Below, piece by piece: positions 23,301 through 38,300 of a stretch of 64,000 nt of DNA. Under the pieces are notes generated by a model. That model was not told the DNA's origin, ran no database searches, and worked only from the letters and a program-made list of their open reading frames with translations. This DNA is from Atrichornis clamosus (lineage: Eukaryota > Chordata > Aves > Passeriformes > Menuridae), in NCBI GenBank assembly GCA_013400975.1, contig WBMZ01011623.1, positions 19,237-83,236 on the forward strand, in the 5' to 3' direction. The position numbers and the translations under genes were made by a program. Position 1 is the first letter of the stretch. The number at the start of each line of letters is the position of its first letter.

Positions 23301-26300
23301 TCTCTCAAACCCATCTGTTTGCAACTACGACATTGCAGGTTTTCCACTGCAGTTTTCAGGCCAGCTAAGAAAATAAAAATGCACTGTTGATGCTGATGAA
23401 TTATTCTTCCCACCCTGTATTAGAGCAACATGTTCATTTATTCTTGACTGAAACAGAGACATTTGGTACAATAATTCAGAAACAGATCAATGTTGTCCAT
23501 AGAGGAGAAGTCCTTGAGTGCAGTGACTCAAGGGTTTCAGATTTTTTTCTTGGTGACTGAGAAAGGGTAGTAACACCTTTATTATCAAATCCAGTGTTCT
23601 TAGCAGAGTCCAGATTTAATCTATGTAGTATTTACACAACATTTCAGAGAAAAATAGAATGAAATTTTTTCAATAGCCATAACTTCTTACCTTTCCTATT
23701 CCTCCTCTTCCCTTTTAATTGCCATCATTTGTGCCTTATATCAGGACATCGTAAAAATAAGTCTGAAGATTAAGTCTGATAAAGGTGATTTTGCACCAAA
23801 TAACACTCAGTCTATTCATTAGATATGGTTTGTAGTCCTTTTTCCTCCAAACATTTCTGGCTGCTGTTACTTAATTTTAAATTTAATTGTCAGAGGTCCC
23901 ATAATGACTTTTTCTTTTTTTTTTTCACTTTAGAGTTGAAAGAAACAATTGTATGAATCAGTCTTAATTTAAAAGGAAATAAAACCAAATCAGCTGTGAC
24001 CCAATTGTTTGTGTAGCTTTAGCTTTTCAGTTTAGTAAAAAAAAAAGTAAATAATACTCAAAAGGACAGCAAATTATGTGTTTTGATGGTGAATCTCCAC
24101 AAATGTTTGTTATTTATAATGTTCACAAGCAACAAATCTCTCTAGAGTTCGGGAGTTGCAATCATCATATGTGACACTAAACTTATTAATTAGGCATTAA
24201 CTCGTAGTGTAAGGATAATGTACTTCTCCCTTGTAAGCTTCTGAAGAAAATTAAAATGCAACTATGAAATAAACAACATATACTCAGAGTTACATCTATT
24301 TATTTCCTCAGTTACAAAAGTAAGTGATTCTTAAAAATTTCTGGCAATCATACCATGTTCCAAGGGGATTTCAGGAAAAGCACGTTGTGACTGGAGATGT
24401 GCTGCAGGTCCTCTAAGCTGCCATTGTCAGCACCAATATGCCAAGCATAGTTAAAGAGCACCATTCTAAATCCAACAGAAAAACACAATTTAAAAAAGCA
24501 AACGGTAAGTCTGGTTTTATAGATGTCCAGAAAAACTGGTGGAACTAAACTCAGCAGAAAGAAAGTCACGTTAGAGAGGTATGAAATGAATCAGGGAGAG
24601 ATCTTAAAAAATCACCATGTTGCATTCTTGTCCCAAAATAGGATTTGTATATAAAATGCAGTTAATTTTTTTGGTCTTATTTAATGCAAAACAAAGGTTA
24701 AAGATTCTAACCTCAAAAATTTTTCAAGTAGTAAAAAGGACTAATCAATAAAGTTGGCCATCCTAGTGCAGCATGTAATTTTTCATCTACTTAATAATTC
24801 AGTGCTATATCAAAAACTATGTTGAAAAACCAATCTTAAAACAATGAGTATACTGACAAAAACACTAAAATATTAAAATTCCCAAGAGTTTTCTGCCTTT
24901 TTGAGCACTATCATCTTATCAAAAGGTGAACACAATGCCACTTCCAAAAATCTTGAATAACCATGCACATTATTTACCTAAATATTTAATCTTATGTCTC
25001 TAAAGCCATGGGCTTACCTAAACTTTAATAAAATATTGGTTTCAAGTATATGTGAATTGTTAGTGTGCAAAGTTGAACTCTTGAGAACTGTACAGGCACT
25101 AGTTGCTGTTTTTATTATAAATTTGTCAGCTGTCTCTGCCTGTATCCTGTTCCATTCCCCTAAAATGTTTAGTGCCAGGGATACAATGTAATTCATTCTA
25201 TTTACTTTGTCACAAGACTTTTACTGCACATTAAAAGTGGTTGCTCTCCTAATCTGAAACAGATATAAAGATAAGGAAAAATAGCATAAACAACATCTTC
25301 TGTATGTTCCATCACCCACCCCTCACCAGAGCAGTGGAGTGACTCGTGTCTTGATCTCAACCTGGATTACTGGCCGAGAAGGTGAATCATTTTCATTCCA
25401 CCTGCTGCCCTGCTGCTTCCTCAAATATTATTAAATACAAGCACTGACCTGCAGATTCACATGTGGTCAGTAATTTCTGTGACTGTGGATGTTCAATTAT
25501 ATATAATTACTAAATTGCAAACTGTTAGGGATGTCCATTCTTTCTTTTCTTCCTCCCTCCCACTCTGTCTTCTTTTGCCCTCCTTCCCCCTTTCTCCTGA
25601 GAGTCCCATTTCCATGAAATAAACAACAGATAAGTTTCAGAAAATAGTGGTATTAGAAACTCTATCTTGTGTCATGTATTTAGACCAGAAAGTTCCTATA
25701 AGTGACTGTCTTCTAGGCGAAGAATGACTTTGCAAATTAACACTACATGTGCAATGGTTTTAATTTCTTCTGTTTGCCTGCCACAGAGCAAGCAGAATTA
25801 CAAGATTATGTTGCATTAAATTTCCTTTCAATTAAGAAAGGGTGAAAATTGAGTTCATCTGTAGTATTCAAACCTATCACTTGGGCCGTTAACAAACAGA
25901 GGAATAGAAATTTTCATCTTATATGTCATTATTCAATCACTAGAAAGATACAGACTCAGTTTATTCATAGCTCAATTCTCCACTCATTTCAGTCATGTGG
26001 AGTATCAGCTTCTTAGACATCTCAGTGAATTCCTGCCTGCTGTAGAGCAGTGAAGTATGTAAGAAAAAAATTAAGATGTTTCAAGCAAACAAATTGTGAA
26101 ATTTCTATATATTTCTCGTGTTTTGCCTGCACGTAAGTTTGTTGCAACTGAAGACAACTGGAACAATAACCTGTCCTGGACAAGCTGCTCTAGGTGGGGT
26201 CCTTGAGAAGAGGGTGTGGGCAGCATCATCTGAAGAAGTCCCTTCCCACCTCAACCCCTCTGTGGTTCTGTGAATGCATGTGTACCCCTACATCACTTAG

Positions 26301-29300
26301 GGAATTAGAGATCAGTGGGATAGAAAATATTGATAACTCAGATCGATTTCAAAAGTAAGGACTTTAATTGATTGATGAGTCTATTGATGTGTATCAATAC
26401 ACACAGCCAAGGTCTGGCTCTTGCTTGGCAGTCACATTTTAAATAATGGGTGAGAACAGGCCGTGTTCCTGCCTTGCTCTGCAGAAGCAAAGGGGTTGAT
26501 GTTATTGGCCAGTCTATATCCTTTGTTTGTATCTTGCTGATTTTGCTCCTTGCAGATGCCTTTCTGAATCCTATTTGTGCCATTGTGCAGGTGCCTGTTC
26601 TTTATACCTGTATTGTTGGCTGTGTTACAAATGCTTGGTGTTCTTGTTGTTAGCAAAGTTACAATTGTACAAAGTACCGTTGTTGGTTATACTGTTTTGT
26701 TGGGGTTTTTTTGTTTGTTTTGCTGTGTTTGTTTGTTTGTTTTCTGTAGAACAAATGATTGGTTCCATTGTATTCTACACGATTTAACACCCTGTAAATC
26801 TTCAAGTTTGTATGCACAAAAAACAATGGCCCAGACTTTGCTTCCAATAGTATTTCCAAAGGTGTATTGTTAACTGGGTGTTAAATGTGTTAGAATTTAT
26901 AGTCTACAGTATGCAAGTACAAGTAGAAATCAATTATTGTTTCCTATTAAAGTAGGAGTTATGGACTATTAACCAATGTTGCAAATGGACCAAGGTTATG
27001 ACTGGAAAAAAAAAATTAATGGAAAATGTTCTAACTCAACATGCTCATGAGCTCCCATGGAAAGACCCTTAATTGTCAGTATTTCAAAATTATGTAGCAT
27101 TGCTAATGAATACAGAGGTGAGGATGACCACCAGGTGACATCAGACCTCTGTGTAATGGCAGCTAAGGAAGTTTATGGAGAAGTGGCGTGTTCACACGCT
27201 TGCAGACAAGTGAAAACAAATGAATTTGCACACAAAAATAGGTGATTAAATGGCAAATCCTGACTACAGGAGACTTTCATGGCACAGCTCAGCTGCTTCT
27301 GTACAATGCACTTCAGGTGGGTCTCTGGTGCTCTCTAAGCACTGATAGAGCTTTCTGAGAGAAAGAATTTAGAAACGAAGGTGGTCACTTAGCATATTTT
27401 CAAATCTCTAGCCAATTCAAATGAAAATGAATTTAAATTAAATTTTCAGTTAAGATTTTGAGACTTGGTAATAAAAGTATGCCAATATTCAAATATAATA
27501 TATATACTACACTTTATCCACTAAATAGGATTTCTTTTTCAAATAAAATTAGGTTTGTTCATATAAATATAGCAAGGCTGTAATTATTCTTTCAGTTTTA
27601 ATCCAAATCTCACTTTAGGTAATTGAAAATCTCCCAATGCCTTCAGTGGAATAGGATCAGACTCTTCTGTTTTTAAATGTAATTTTGCCTGAGAAAGAGC
27701 ATGGTTATCTACTAAGTGGTGGGAAAATTAGTAACTGCTGCCTAATTTTAATAAATAAAGCCTTTATTTATGTAAAATATTTCATAATACAGCTCATTTA
27801 CATGTAATTGCAAGGAAACAAGGAAAAGCTGAAATTTTCTTGCAAAATGACAAACTGAACTGTGTTCAAAGGTCTGTCTGCACTAGATGTGTTGTTAAAA
27901 GATTTCACTGTACTGTCTAGTTAAATACCCCTCTTACATGCCTCACATGAAGCAATGGAAGAGGGAATACAGAAAACCACAACCCCTTTGAGTTCAAAAG
28001 ATAACAAAACCATCACATTGGTTTAGTGAGCAACAGAGAAGAAGAAATTAGGAAAAAAGGAAATAAATTTGTAAGGATGAGATAGTCCTCTTTTAAACTG
28101 TAACCCCCAATATTCTAATACTGGCAAAAGGTAACCTTGGAAAGACTTGCCTTAAATTATCTGAACATTCTTTATCTTGAAATTCAAATTTTAATTCAAA
28201 GGAGGCACAAATGAGAATGCAGGAATCCCATCCCCAACACCCTACCAAAACAGGGTGGCTACATGGACTCTTGGTGCACTGGCACTCATCCTTTCACACT
28301 CCTGTCTCCTCTATCCAAGATCTTCTATCCTATAGGATGTCCTGTAAAGGACTCTCACATTGCAGAGCCACTGTGCAAAGCCAGTGTGAACTGACTTCCT
28401 CAATTTTGCCAGGTCTGTAATATATTAAAATTAGATGCTCATATAATTATATGCTTATATAGTTATACACCTTTATAAGTACATAATTATAGTGTAATAG
28501 TCCACTGTTTTAAGAGTTCTTCTTACTCAAGAGAAAAAGAAGCTAGGAAACTAGATTTTCAGAGCAATTTAAAGAAATTAGGTGTTAACTCCTTCAAATC
28601 AAATAAATGGGGCCTGACAGGAGACCTGTGGGATTCTTCAGGCACACACTCCACACATATACTTATATGGAACCCTTCCAACAACACTAGTCAAGTGCTT
28701 AAAAATTATTTTCCTTTTTTAAACGTAAAGGTTATGAGAGGAGAAGGAAACACAGGAGTAGTAATGCTTCATGATGTGGAAAAATTATAAGTACACTGGC
28801 TGCTTGTTCTGCAGGTATACTAAAGGTTCTATCTCATAGGTTCAGCAAAAAAGGAAAGTTAAATCCACTTAGTGGTGAAATAATTTTGAACAAAATAATT
28901 CAGTCAATCCTATTAAATATTGCAGTCTGAACCAGTCCTTTATTGTTTTGAGGTCTCCATAGGCCGTACCAAACACACAGTTCAGCCCAGCCTTCCTTCC
29001 TCACCAATTTCCACTTCTACGGAAAGAGATGAATTTTCATGCAGGTCTCTTTCTACTTGATTTTTCCCACTTAGGAAGCTTAATCCTGCTGACACCAATT
29101 ACTCCTGTTTGTCAGTTCTGTAAATCACTGACAGCTTTTAGGACTAAGAACAATCCTACTTAGAACAGACTGGGAAAGAAACTTCCTCTCTTTAGAGTGA
29201 GGGACCTGTCCCTTTCCAAAACCATAAGACTGATCAAGGAAAACATTCAAAGAAAATATGTATAAAAATCCCTTCACCTTTACTCTTCATTTTCTAAAAT

Positions 29301-32300
29301 GTCTCTATAATATACCATACCCACATCTAGATAGAGCATCAGTCCCACACAGAAACCCAGGAAGATAAGCTGCAAACATTTATTTCAAAGGTTTTCCTTT
29401 GGAAATAGAAAATGTCAAGAAATTTTAGAAATCGGTGTGGAATCCCTGTGTTTTTAGATATTGATTATTCAACAGAACAAGGACCTGAGAGACCTGAGCT
29501 CATGAGTCAGGCTTGCTTTGAGCAAAGGATTGTACTAGTAGAGCTACCAGACTAAATTAATCCGTGATTTGATGATTCTGCTTTAAAGAGTGTAATTTAG
29601 TGAGAGACAGCATCAGCTCACTTGGTTTGCTTGTTATAATCCTTAAGGCTTAGGGAAAGCTCTGTGAGTTTATGAGCATTTTGGTTTTCTGAGGAGCCTG
29701 TATGTAGGAGGAATGTGACCCACCTCCAGCTGTGGCTGCTGAAAGTCACAGGGCAACGACAGACAACGAACCTTGAGAGTTCCTGAGGAAGACAAGGAGA
29801 GTCAGAGTCAATTTCTGAAGCAAACTTAAGCTAATCTAGGCATTCAAGGCAAATGTTTAAAGAAAAAATGTGAAAACTTGTTGTTTTCTCTACCTCCCCA
29901 CTGCCTTGGCTTTTAATTTAAATACAAATATCTTGATATTTGACACTTTTTGTAATGCTAGGAAATTATATGGAGGTGTTTGAACAAAAAGAAATATGCT
30001 CAGAAGGGAGTGACTTTAATATTTGATACTGTATTTGGTCTTTGTGACTGGAGTGATTTTGTTCACTCGGGGTCTGTCTGTGTCCCTCAGTCACACACAG
30101 AACAGCTGTGATTACATCTGTTCTACAAAGAGAATGATTGCTTTATCAACATGATTGAATCACAGGATGGTTTGTGTTGGAAGGGGTCTCATCCAGTGTC
30201 ACGCCCTGCCATGGGCAGGGACACCTTCCACTATCCCAGGTTGCTGCAAGACCAGTCCAACCTGGCCTTGGACACTTCCAGGGATGGTGTGTCCACAAAC
30301 TCTAGGGTAGCAGTTCATGATCTTGCAGTTATTCTTCTGTTACTCAAAAAAGCAACAAAGTGAATTCAAGTGACAATCACTTAAGTTCTACTGAGAGCAA
30401 CAATTGAAGCAGGGGAGTTAAATTTGTCCAATACAGGGAAATATCTGTTTACAAGTGCCCCCACACCCACCTACACATATAAAGGTCCTGGTTCCAAGCC
30501 AAGTTGAGTCCCTGGTAAAACCACCTGGCATCAAATACCCCAACTCTAATCCATTTTCTGTCCAACGTAGACCAGAACTTTAGGTGTCACAGATCTGGCA
30601 TAATCCAGGGAAATCATGTTAGTTTCTATCAGCTGAGTTTATTTCTTAGCAAAGTGCAAGATGCAAAGTGATAGAATATTGTTGTGCATAAATAAGACAC
30701 AGATTACACAAAAAGGATAGGAATTGCATACTAGTGTAGAGGAATCAACTCATGCCTGTCCTCATCTGAGCTCATTTAATCTGAAATTAAGTAAATAATC
30801 CAATACTGTATTATATTTTAAGATAACTCTGCATAACTGTTTGAGTTCTCTCACCTAAAAATGCTGTTGTGCTGGCAGAAAATTTCCAAAAAAATAGAGC
30901 TTTAGTCAAGTCCAATCTGTCTTTTAAGCTGTCTAAGGCTTTCACTAAGTGTCTTGAGAATCTCTAATAATGTGCTCTAATCTTGATGGCAGTTGGTGGC
31001 TGTTGGTGGCTAGTTAGGTGCCACCAACATCTGCTGTCCATATATATCACGTCCTGGTGAGTAAACTGGTGTTTTCACACCCCTAAACTGCCATTCAACC
31101 TGTCTTCACGCCAGTGTTAATATTTGTACTTCAAACCTTAACTGAGGAAAACTGTGCAGGCATGTGTAGAATTGTTTTGTATTGTTTTAGTATCTATCTA
31201 CCACACCAACAAGTTGATTTATGGTGCAAAGAAGCACACAGAGGGAAAGGAGCATGAACAACTAAAGGCAGAACATTTTACAGGCTATTAAAAGTGTGCA
31301 TTTACACATATGAGTGAAGACTGTTGCATGTTCCTCCTGACTTAAGATTCTTGTCATATGATGGAGGATTTCTAATCTTTAAGACGGAATGATTTGAATT
31401 TCATTAGAAATGTTCTATTTTAATGCTGAATATTTACCTTGATTTTAAACTCTAGAAATAAGTACTTTTGCTGGGATCTTTTAGTAATCACTAAAAGTCA
31501 TGGAGGGGAATACACAACACTGACTCCTTATAAGAAAAAAGCAATGTTTCATATTTTTGTGAGACACAAAATTAAAGGTGATCTGATCAGAAATCATTTT
31601 GATTTGTACCTGCTGAGGATCTGCATTGTGATTCATAGAATAATTCACTGGTTAGAAATATGCAGATTTATCAATCCATATATCTGGACTTACACTACAA
31701 TGACAGAGGTGTAATTTCAACTTTTGAAGGCACGTTTTCTAGACCAGAAGGAACCCTTTCTCCCTGGAAGAGACTCCTTTCCCACCACCTCCAGCAGTGC
31801 TGTGAGTTGGTATAGAACAACCTCCGTGTCCTGGCCTTACCCCCTCCTGATAATTGCAGAAATTTACCCTGTTCTGGCCAGAACCAGGACACAAAGACTT
31901 AAGTAAAAATTATCTATTTCTATAAAATAAATTAGCAAACGCGGTATTATAAAAAGTGCACAACACTGCTGTAATGTGACAGTGAAAAGGTGACAATATT
32001 TTGGGTAAGTTTCTTTTTTTTTCAGTGAAAAAGGAGATTTTCACTCTATTTTCTCAGAATAAAATCTGGAGCTCAGATTTCTTGTTTTTAGGCACTCATT
32101 GAGTTAGGACACCCATATATTATTTAATTTCAAAATGCGTATTGCTAATTCTTGGACCTAATCAAAACCAGGGTGAAATTGCCTATGTCACTCTGGACAT
32201 CAAACAGACCTCATCTAACAAATGTTGCACTCAGGTCCAGATGAATGGATGCACATGCATAGAACTCTTTTAAGTTTTCAATCCCTGTTCAATCTGCTTA

Positions 32301-35300
32301 AAGAGCACAAAGATGGAACCTAGTTCTTCTTGTATGTCTAAAACCAGATTTTAGATTTAACTCAAGCCTTTTGACAGCTGGATTGCGGAAAGAAGCAAGG
32401 CAAATGGTAAAGTAATAGGGAGTGACACAACATTTAAAACAAACAGCAGTAACTTCTTTGGAAAAAATAACTTCTCTGCAGCTGATATTAATATCAATTT
32501 CATGATTGGGTAAAAAATAAATGATCCCGTTTTATGTGTTTTCAGAAAATTTTTCTATCTCTCCAAGAGATCCGTTCTTCCATCTGAGTCAATTTCTGTC
32601 TAGTCCTGCATGACTGTAAACTCATTTTTGCACTATGGACCAAAGTAAAAAGTATTATTCATGATCTTAAAGTAAGGATAGTATATTTATTATATTTGAA
32701 TATTAGCAATACTTTTATTACTAAGTCTCAAAATCCTAATTGAAAATTTAATTTAAATTAGATCTTATCAGAACTATCTTGGGGTTTTAAAATGTTGTAA
32801 TTATTCACCCTAAAATACTTTCTTTGCTGTGTAGAAAGTTCACATATCATTTTCTTATTATTCTTTAAAATGAAGCCATTCACACCACCAAAGTGCTTCT
32901 TCAGGCTGCCCTTATGTGAAAAATTAATCCATGACTCACACAGAAAAAGATAGCATAATGAACACCAAACAATTCCCAATGTAAAGTGAACAGAGCATCT
33001 GACAACTCAAGGGCAAATTTTTTGAGGGACTTTTTATGAAGTCACAGAATGACAGGACAAGGGGGAATGGCTTTAAGCTGAGGGAGGGCAGGGTCAGATG
33101 GGATATTGGGAAGGAATTCTTCCCTGTGAGGGTGGGCAGGCCCTGGCACAGGGTGCCCAGAGAAGCTGTGGCTGCCCCTGGATCCCTGGAAGTGTCCAAG
33201 GCCAGGTTGGACGGGGCTTGGAGCAACCTGGGATAGTGGAAGGTGTCCCTGCCCGTGGAACTGGGCTTTAAGGTCCCTTCCAACCCCAAACAGTCTGGGA
33301 TTCCATGATTCTGTGATTCATAAGTGTAGAAACATCACTTGGGACTGGAATGTGTATATTTTTAATTAGCCAAAAAATAAATATATTTGTAGGTGTGCAT
33401 CCTGCTGTTGCCTGCTCTGGGCATCATGAGGAGGAAGGAAGGAGGAGCAAAGAGAAAGTGAGAGCCATGGGCAAGAGCAAGAGTGGCAGAGAGACACCAA
33501 AATCATGTGTATAGAGAAAGAATGACTGCCTCAGTCCTACTTGTATCATGCAAGGATAGAGGATCTCTGAGAAATACCTCAGAGATAAGCATTTCTCCAG
33601 ACAAAGGCACTCAGTTTAAGGCAAAATGCTACCAAAAATATATTATTTACAGCATAAAATCTCTTGAAATTGACTTTCATGAAGTTGATTATCTCCACTT
33701 AATTTCAAATTATCCTTAAAATTTGCCTGCCTAATTTATCCTTTTCATCTTTGGATTCCCAGGTTGGAGAGAAACTCTGCATCTCTCAATGAGTCTGAAC
33801 AAAAAAAAAATCTTAAAAAAAATTAGACTTTCTTTTTTAAGATCTTTGGAATTTTGTTTCATCTTAATTAGTTTTGAAAATCAATGCACGTAATTTCTTG
33901 TTCTGTAGGAAACAGATTTTTGGAAAAAAATGCTGTGGTGTGTCTCTGAGAAGGAGGGATTTCCTTTTTATATTTTTTCAATGGTTAAACCAGAATAAAT
34001 CACTGAAATGGACACCTGCAGCTAAATATGAAATATTAATTCAACACAGTAATAAATACAATAACATCATTCTCAGTGGCCCTAATTAGAGATAAACCTC
34101 AACAATCTTCTAACACCACTTCTTATGCTTCACTAATGTGATTCATTTGAAAAACAGCCTATTTTCATAAAAAAAACCCTGAAGCAATTAACTGATCTCT
34201 ATTTACCCACTTCTGAAGCAAAAAAAGAAAAAAATATATATATACCCACCACAGAAGATATAATCTCCTTTACTTGTTCATTTCAAATTAACATAGAAGA
34301 CATGCTCCTGGTAGTCATGGAATTCATGAGAAAATAAGGAAACAAAAGGCAAATCTGCTGACTGCTCACCATCTTAAAGGGAGCTCAGCTTAACTTTGTG
34401 TGTCCTTTACTGTTCCCTTGATTCTGCAGGTGAATTACAGCAATCACCACCCTGAAGTGGTTTAGAAGAGGCAGACCTGTTCCCAGAAGATCACTCTAGT
34501 GGGCTTCTTCTTCATGGCCCTAAAATGTCTCTTCTTGCTCTTGAACCCCTCCTCCCATGCTCCCTGCTCTGAAAAAGGCAATTGGCAGTAAAGTGTTTTT
34601 ACCCAAGTCTCCAAGGGACTCATATGATGGAAAACTGAGATATGAATGATTGTGGAGCATATGGAGCTGCATCTAGGCGAAAGAAGTCATCTTACAAGAT
34701 AGGGTTTTCAAGGGGACTTCTGGAAGTGTGTTTGGTGGGGGATTTTTAATAGTGATATATTACTTAATGATGAACACAAAAGCAACAAGTGATTTAGACA
34801 AAGTGGATTTGAATTAAATGGCACATGGATTTAAATTTAATTGGTTTATTCCTCTCTATATGTACATATATAGAGTAAAATCCAGGGAACATCCATGCAG
34901 CCCATTGCTTATGCAGAAATCTCTGCAAGCTTCCAGAAGCAAAAGTATTGGCGACTCTGTAGTTTTGGTCTTCAGGCACGTGATGGTTCAGCAGGATCAT
35001 CTGGTCCAGATAATTAAGTTTTACTGACATACTTTCTCCTCCTGTTCCTGAACCACAGGACCTCAAACTGAGAGACAGCAAGTAGTTTAGATATCAGGAA
35101 GAAATTTTTCCCTGTGAGGGTGGGGAGGCCCTGGCACAGGGTGCCCAGAGAAACTGTGGCTGCCCCTGGATCCCTGGAAGTGTCCAAGGCCAGGCTGGAC
35201 GGGGCTTGGTGCACCCTGGGATGGTGGAAGGTGTCCCTGCCCATGGCAGGGGTGGCACCGGATGGGCTTTCAGGTCCCTTCCAACACAAACCATTGTGTG

Positions 35301-38300
35301 ATTCTCTGATTCTGTGATCTGTCAGGGCCACAAGCTCAGTCACTCTTGTGAAGGAATCCAGACCGAGACATGGAAGTACCCAACATCTGGGGCAGGAATT
35401 GAATGACAAGACCTAAGGAATTCATGTTTTGAGTGCACCGGAGTGAAATTCAGGTTTGTGCCATTGTTACCACCATGGTGTAGCTTGATATCTTGAGCCC
35501 ATGTCCACACTTAGGTTTGAAGTAATAAAACCATCACAAGTCATTATTAAATAACTAAGTTGAATTATATATCCTGACAGAAAGAATGGGGGCACTTCTG
35601 ACCTGTGGAAGAGTCCAATCAAGCTCGCTTTCTGCACCTAGAGAAAAAACAAAATGTGGATTTTTGGAATATTTTTCTTCAGCAGGCAGCAGTTCAGTGT
35701 AAATTCTGCAAACTAATTTTAGGGAATTTTGGTATCTGCTTGTCATCACTGATTCACACTGAGGAAATGAAATCAGAGACAAGAGTTATGTACATATAAA
35801 AACAGAAGTGTCAAGAAATAACGTAAATGACCCCTGACTGAATTCTTCAGAATGCTACCAGGATGAAATTGGTGATCATGCCAGCCTCATAAGGAGATAT
35901 AATATGAGAGTTATAGGATGGCATAAGAAAAAACTGCTCTGGTTATGTATTTTAACTCAAATTAGGATCAAAATTGTTTATTGAGTTATTTTTAACAACA
36001 CCTAATGAAATGGAAATCCCAGAACTATACATTTATGATCAATAGCAGCAATATGACACCTAAATGGCATTGCTACACTCAACAGCTGTTAATAAAACCA
36101 TATAAATTTTATATCTTTTTTCATAACATTCCAAGTATGCACTCCCACCTGCTGCCGTTCACACACTCACACTGCTCCACCCCACAGCATGGGTGCTGCC
36201 ATCTCGCATGCCCTCTCCCAGGTCTGAGGGTTCCCCTTCTTGCACAGTCTCTCTGGGAGCTGCTGGTGCTCCAGCTCCGAGTGTGCTCCGGCTGCTCCAC
36301 ACACGCACAGAGCCACCAGCCCCACAGGGAAACATAGCTGCATGGCCACAGTGGGGCCTCTCTGTTGTCCCTGCTTGTCTCCCACAGTCTGGCAGGGAGG
36401 GCTCTTTGTGACACATAAACACTGGCCTGGGAAGGTGGCTGGAAAGGTGATGACTGGGGTGTCAAATCCAGGCTCATTGCTGTCTCTTACTCTCTTCCTG
36501 ATCCCAGGTATCTCCCTGCATCATACATTTCCCACCCTTAATTTTATGCCTTTTCAAGCTGATTCCTTCTTTCATCCAAAGTCTCTTGGTCGTACTCTGG
36601 ATACAGTTTAATTCAGCTGATCATCATCATAAGGAAACATTGTTATTGTTAATTTGCTCTTGATCAGAATCATCAGTGCTTGAGCAAGCAACTTTTCAGA
36701 GTAGAGTTTTGGATGCTCCAGTCACACACACTGCTGACATTCACACTCCCTGAGTTATCCAGGTCACGTTCCCAAGAGGTGCACTGAGTGTATGTGGCAA
36801 GGTCTTGGTGGCACGGGGGCTCTTAAGGGTGGCTTCTGTAACAAAATGCCAGAAGTTTTCACTGTGCTTGACAGAGCCAGTTCCAGGCAGCTCTGAGATG
36901 AACATACCACTGGCGAAGACTGAGTGAAAGCAGTTGCTGACCCTCACCACCCTTGGCAGACCCTTCTGCAGACGAGCCCGTGCTGGAGCAAGTTTTCTGG
37001 CAGGACTTGTGACCCAGGCTTGAGCAGCCTGTTCCTGAAGGACTTGCATCCCATGGAATGGACCAAAGATGGAGCAGTTTATGAAGAGCTGCAGCCCATG
37101 GGAAGGACTCATGCTGGAGAAGTTCATGGAGGACTGTCTCCCATGGATGGGACCACACACTGGAGCAGGGGAAGAACGTGATGGGGAAGGAGAAGCAGAG
37201 GTACCATAGGAAGCACTGACCACAGCCCCTGTTGCTGTCCCCTGCGCTGCTCAGGGGTAGGAGCTATACAAGTAGGGAGTGAAGACCAGCTCAGGAAGAA
37301 GTAAAGGGTAGGAGGAATTTGGTTTAACTTTGTTGTTATTTCTCATTATCCTGCTCCTTTGTTATTTGGTAATAAATTAATTTTCCAGTCTGTCTTATCT
37401 GTGCTGGTAATCGATGAGGGAACTTCTTTTCCTTACCTCACCCACCAGCCTTTAATCCCAGTTTCTCCTCCATTTTCATGTTGAGAAAGGGGAATGATGA
37501 AGCAGCTTGGTGGGCACCAGACATTCAGCCAAGGTCAGTCCAACTCAGGAGGCCATGCAGATTACCAAAAACTGGAAGATAAAGAGACATAAGGAAAAGG
37601 TAGAGATTTTATTAAAGTTTTTTTAACTTTACACAAATGGATGACAACATCTTTTCAAAATGTCATTCACCTGAATGAAGGGAGTTTGGCATTCTTAGTC
37701 TGGCAGAGCTACATCAACTTCACTTACTCGTGTGGTGCATCTTGTTATTTCTGACACCTTCTTACAACCATAAAATCAAATATGGTGTTCCAGGTGGGTT
37801 GTGCAACCATGGTGCAACCTGGCATTATTTCTGCCTTATATCATGATATGACTTTAACAAATGCAACACAAAACCCTACTGGCAATTTTTCTTTTACCTG
37901 GCTTTCTGCCTTACTGATGCAGATTTCATTTGTTGTCTTTTACGAGTTCTACTTTTCTTCCATGTCTCCCACATCAACAACGAATCTCTGAAGTTTTGAA
38001 ATAATTCTTCCTTAGGTGTATTAACTTGACATTTTCCAAGATCAGTCTCATCATGTTAGTCTTTCCAGGCTCCCAATATTACTGCATCCCTCTGCATTCC
38101 ATGTCCTTGCCCTTAGTTTTACCTTGCATGTCAGTGAGTGATCAAGGGCCACAGTGTTCACTTAACTGAGAGATGGAAGGGTTAACAGGTGCAGGTGGCA
38201 TCTTCATCAAGGTTCTTCACAGCCTTCTCAAAATCTCTTTTGAACTTAATCCTATAGTGACACTGCTGTGTCTTCAAACCAATGAACACAATCTAGTTCT

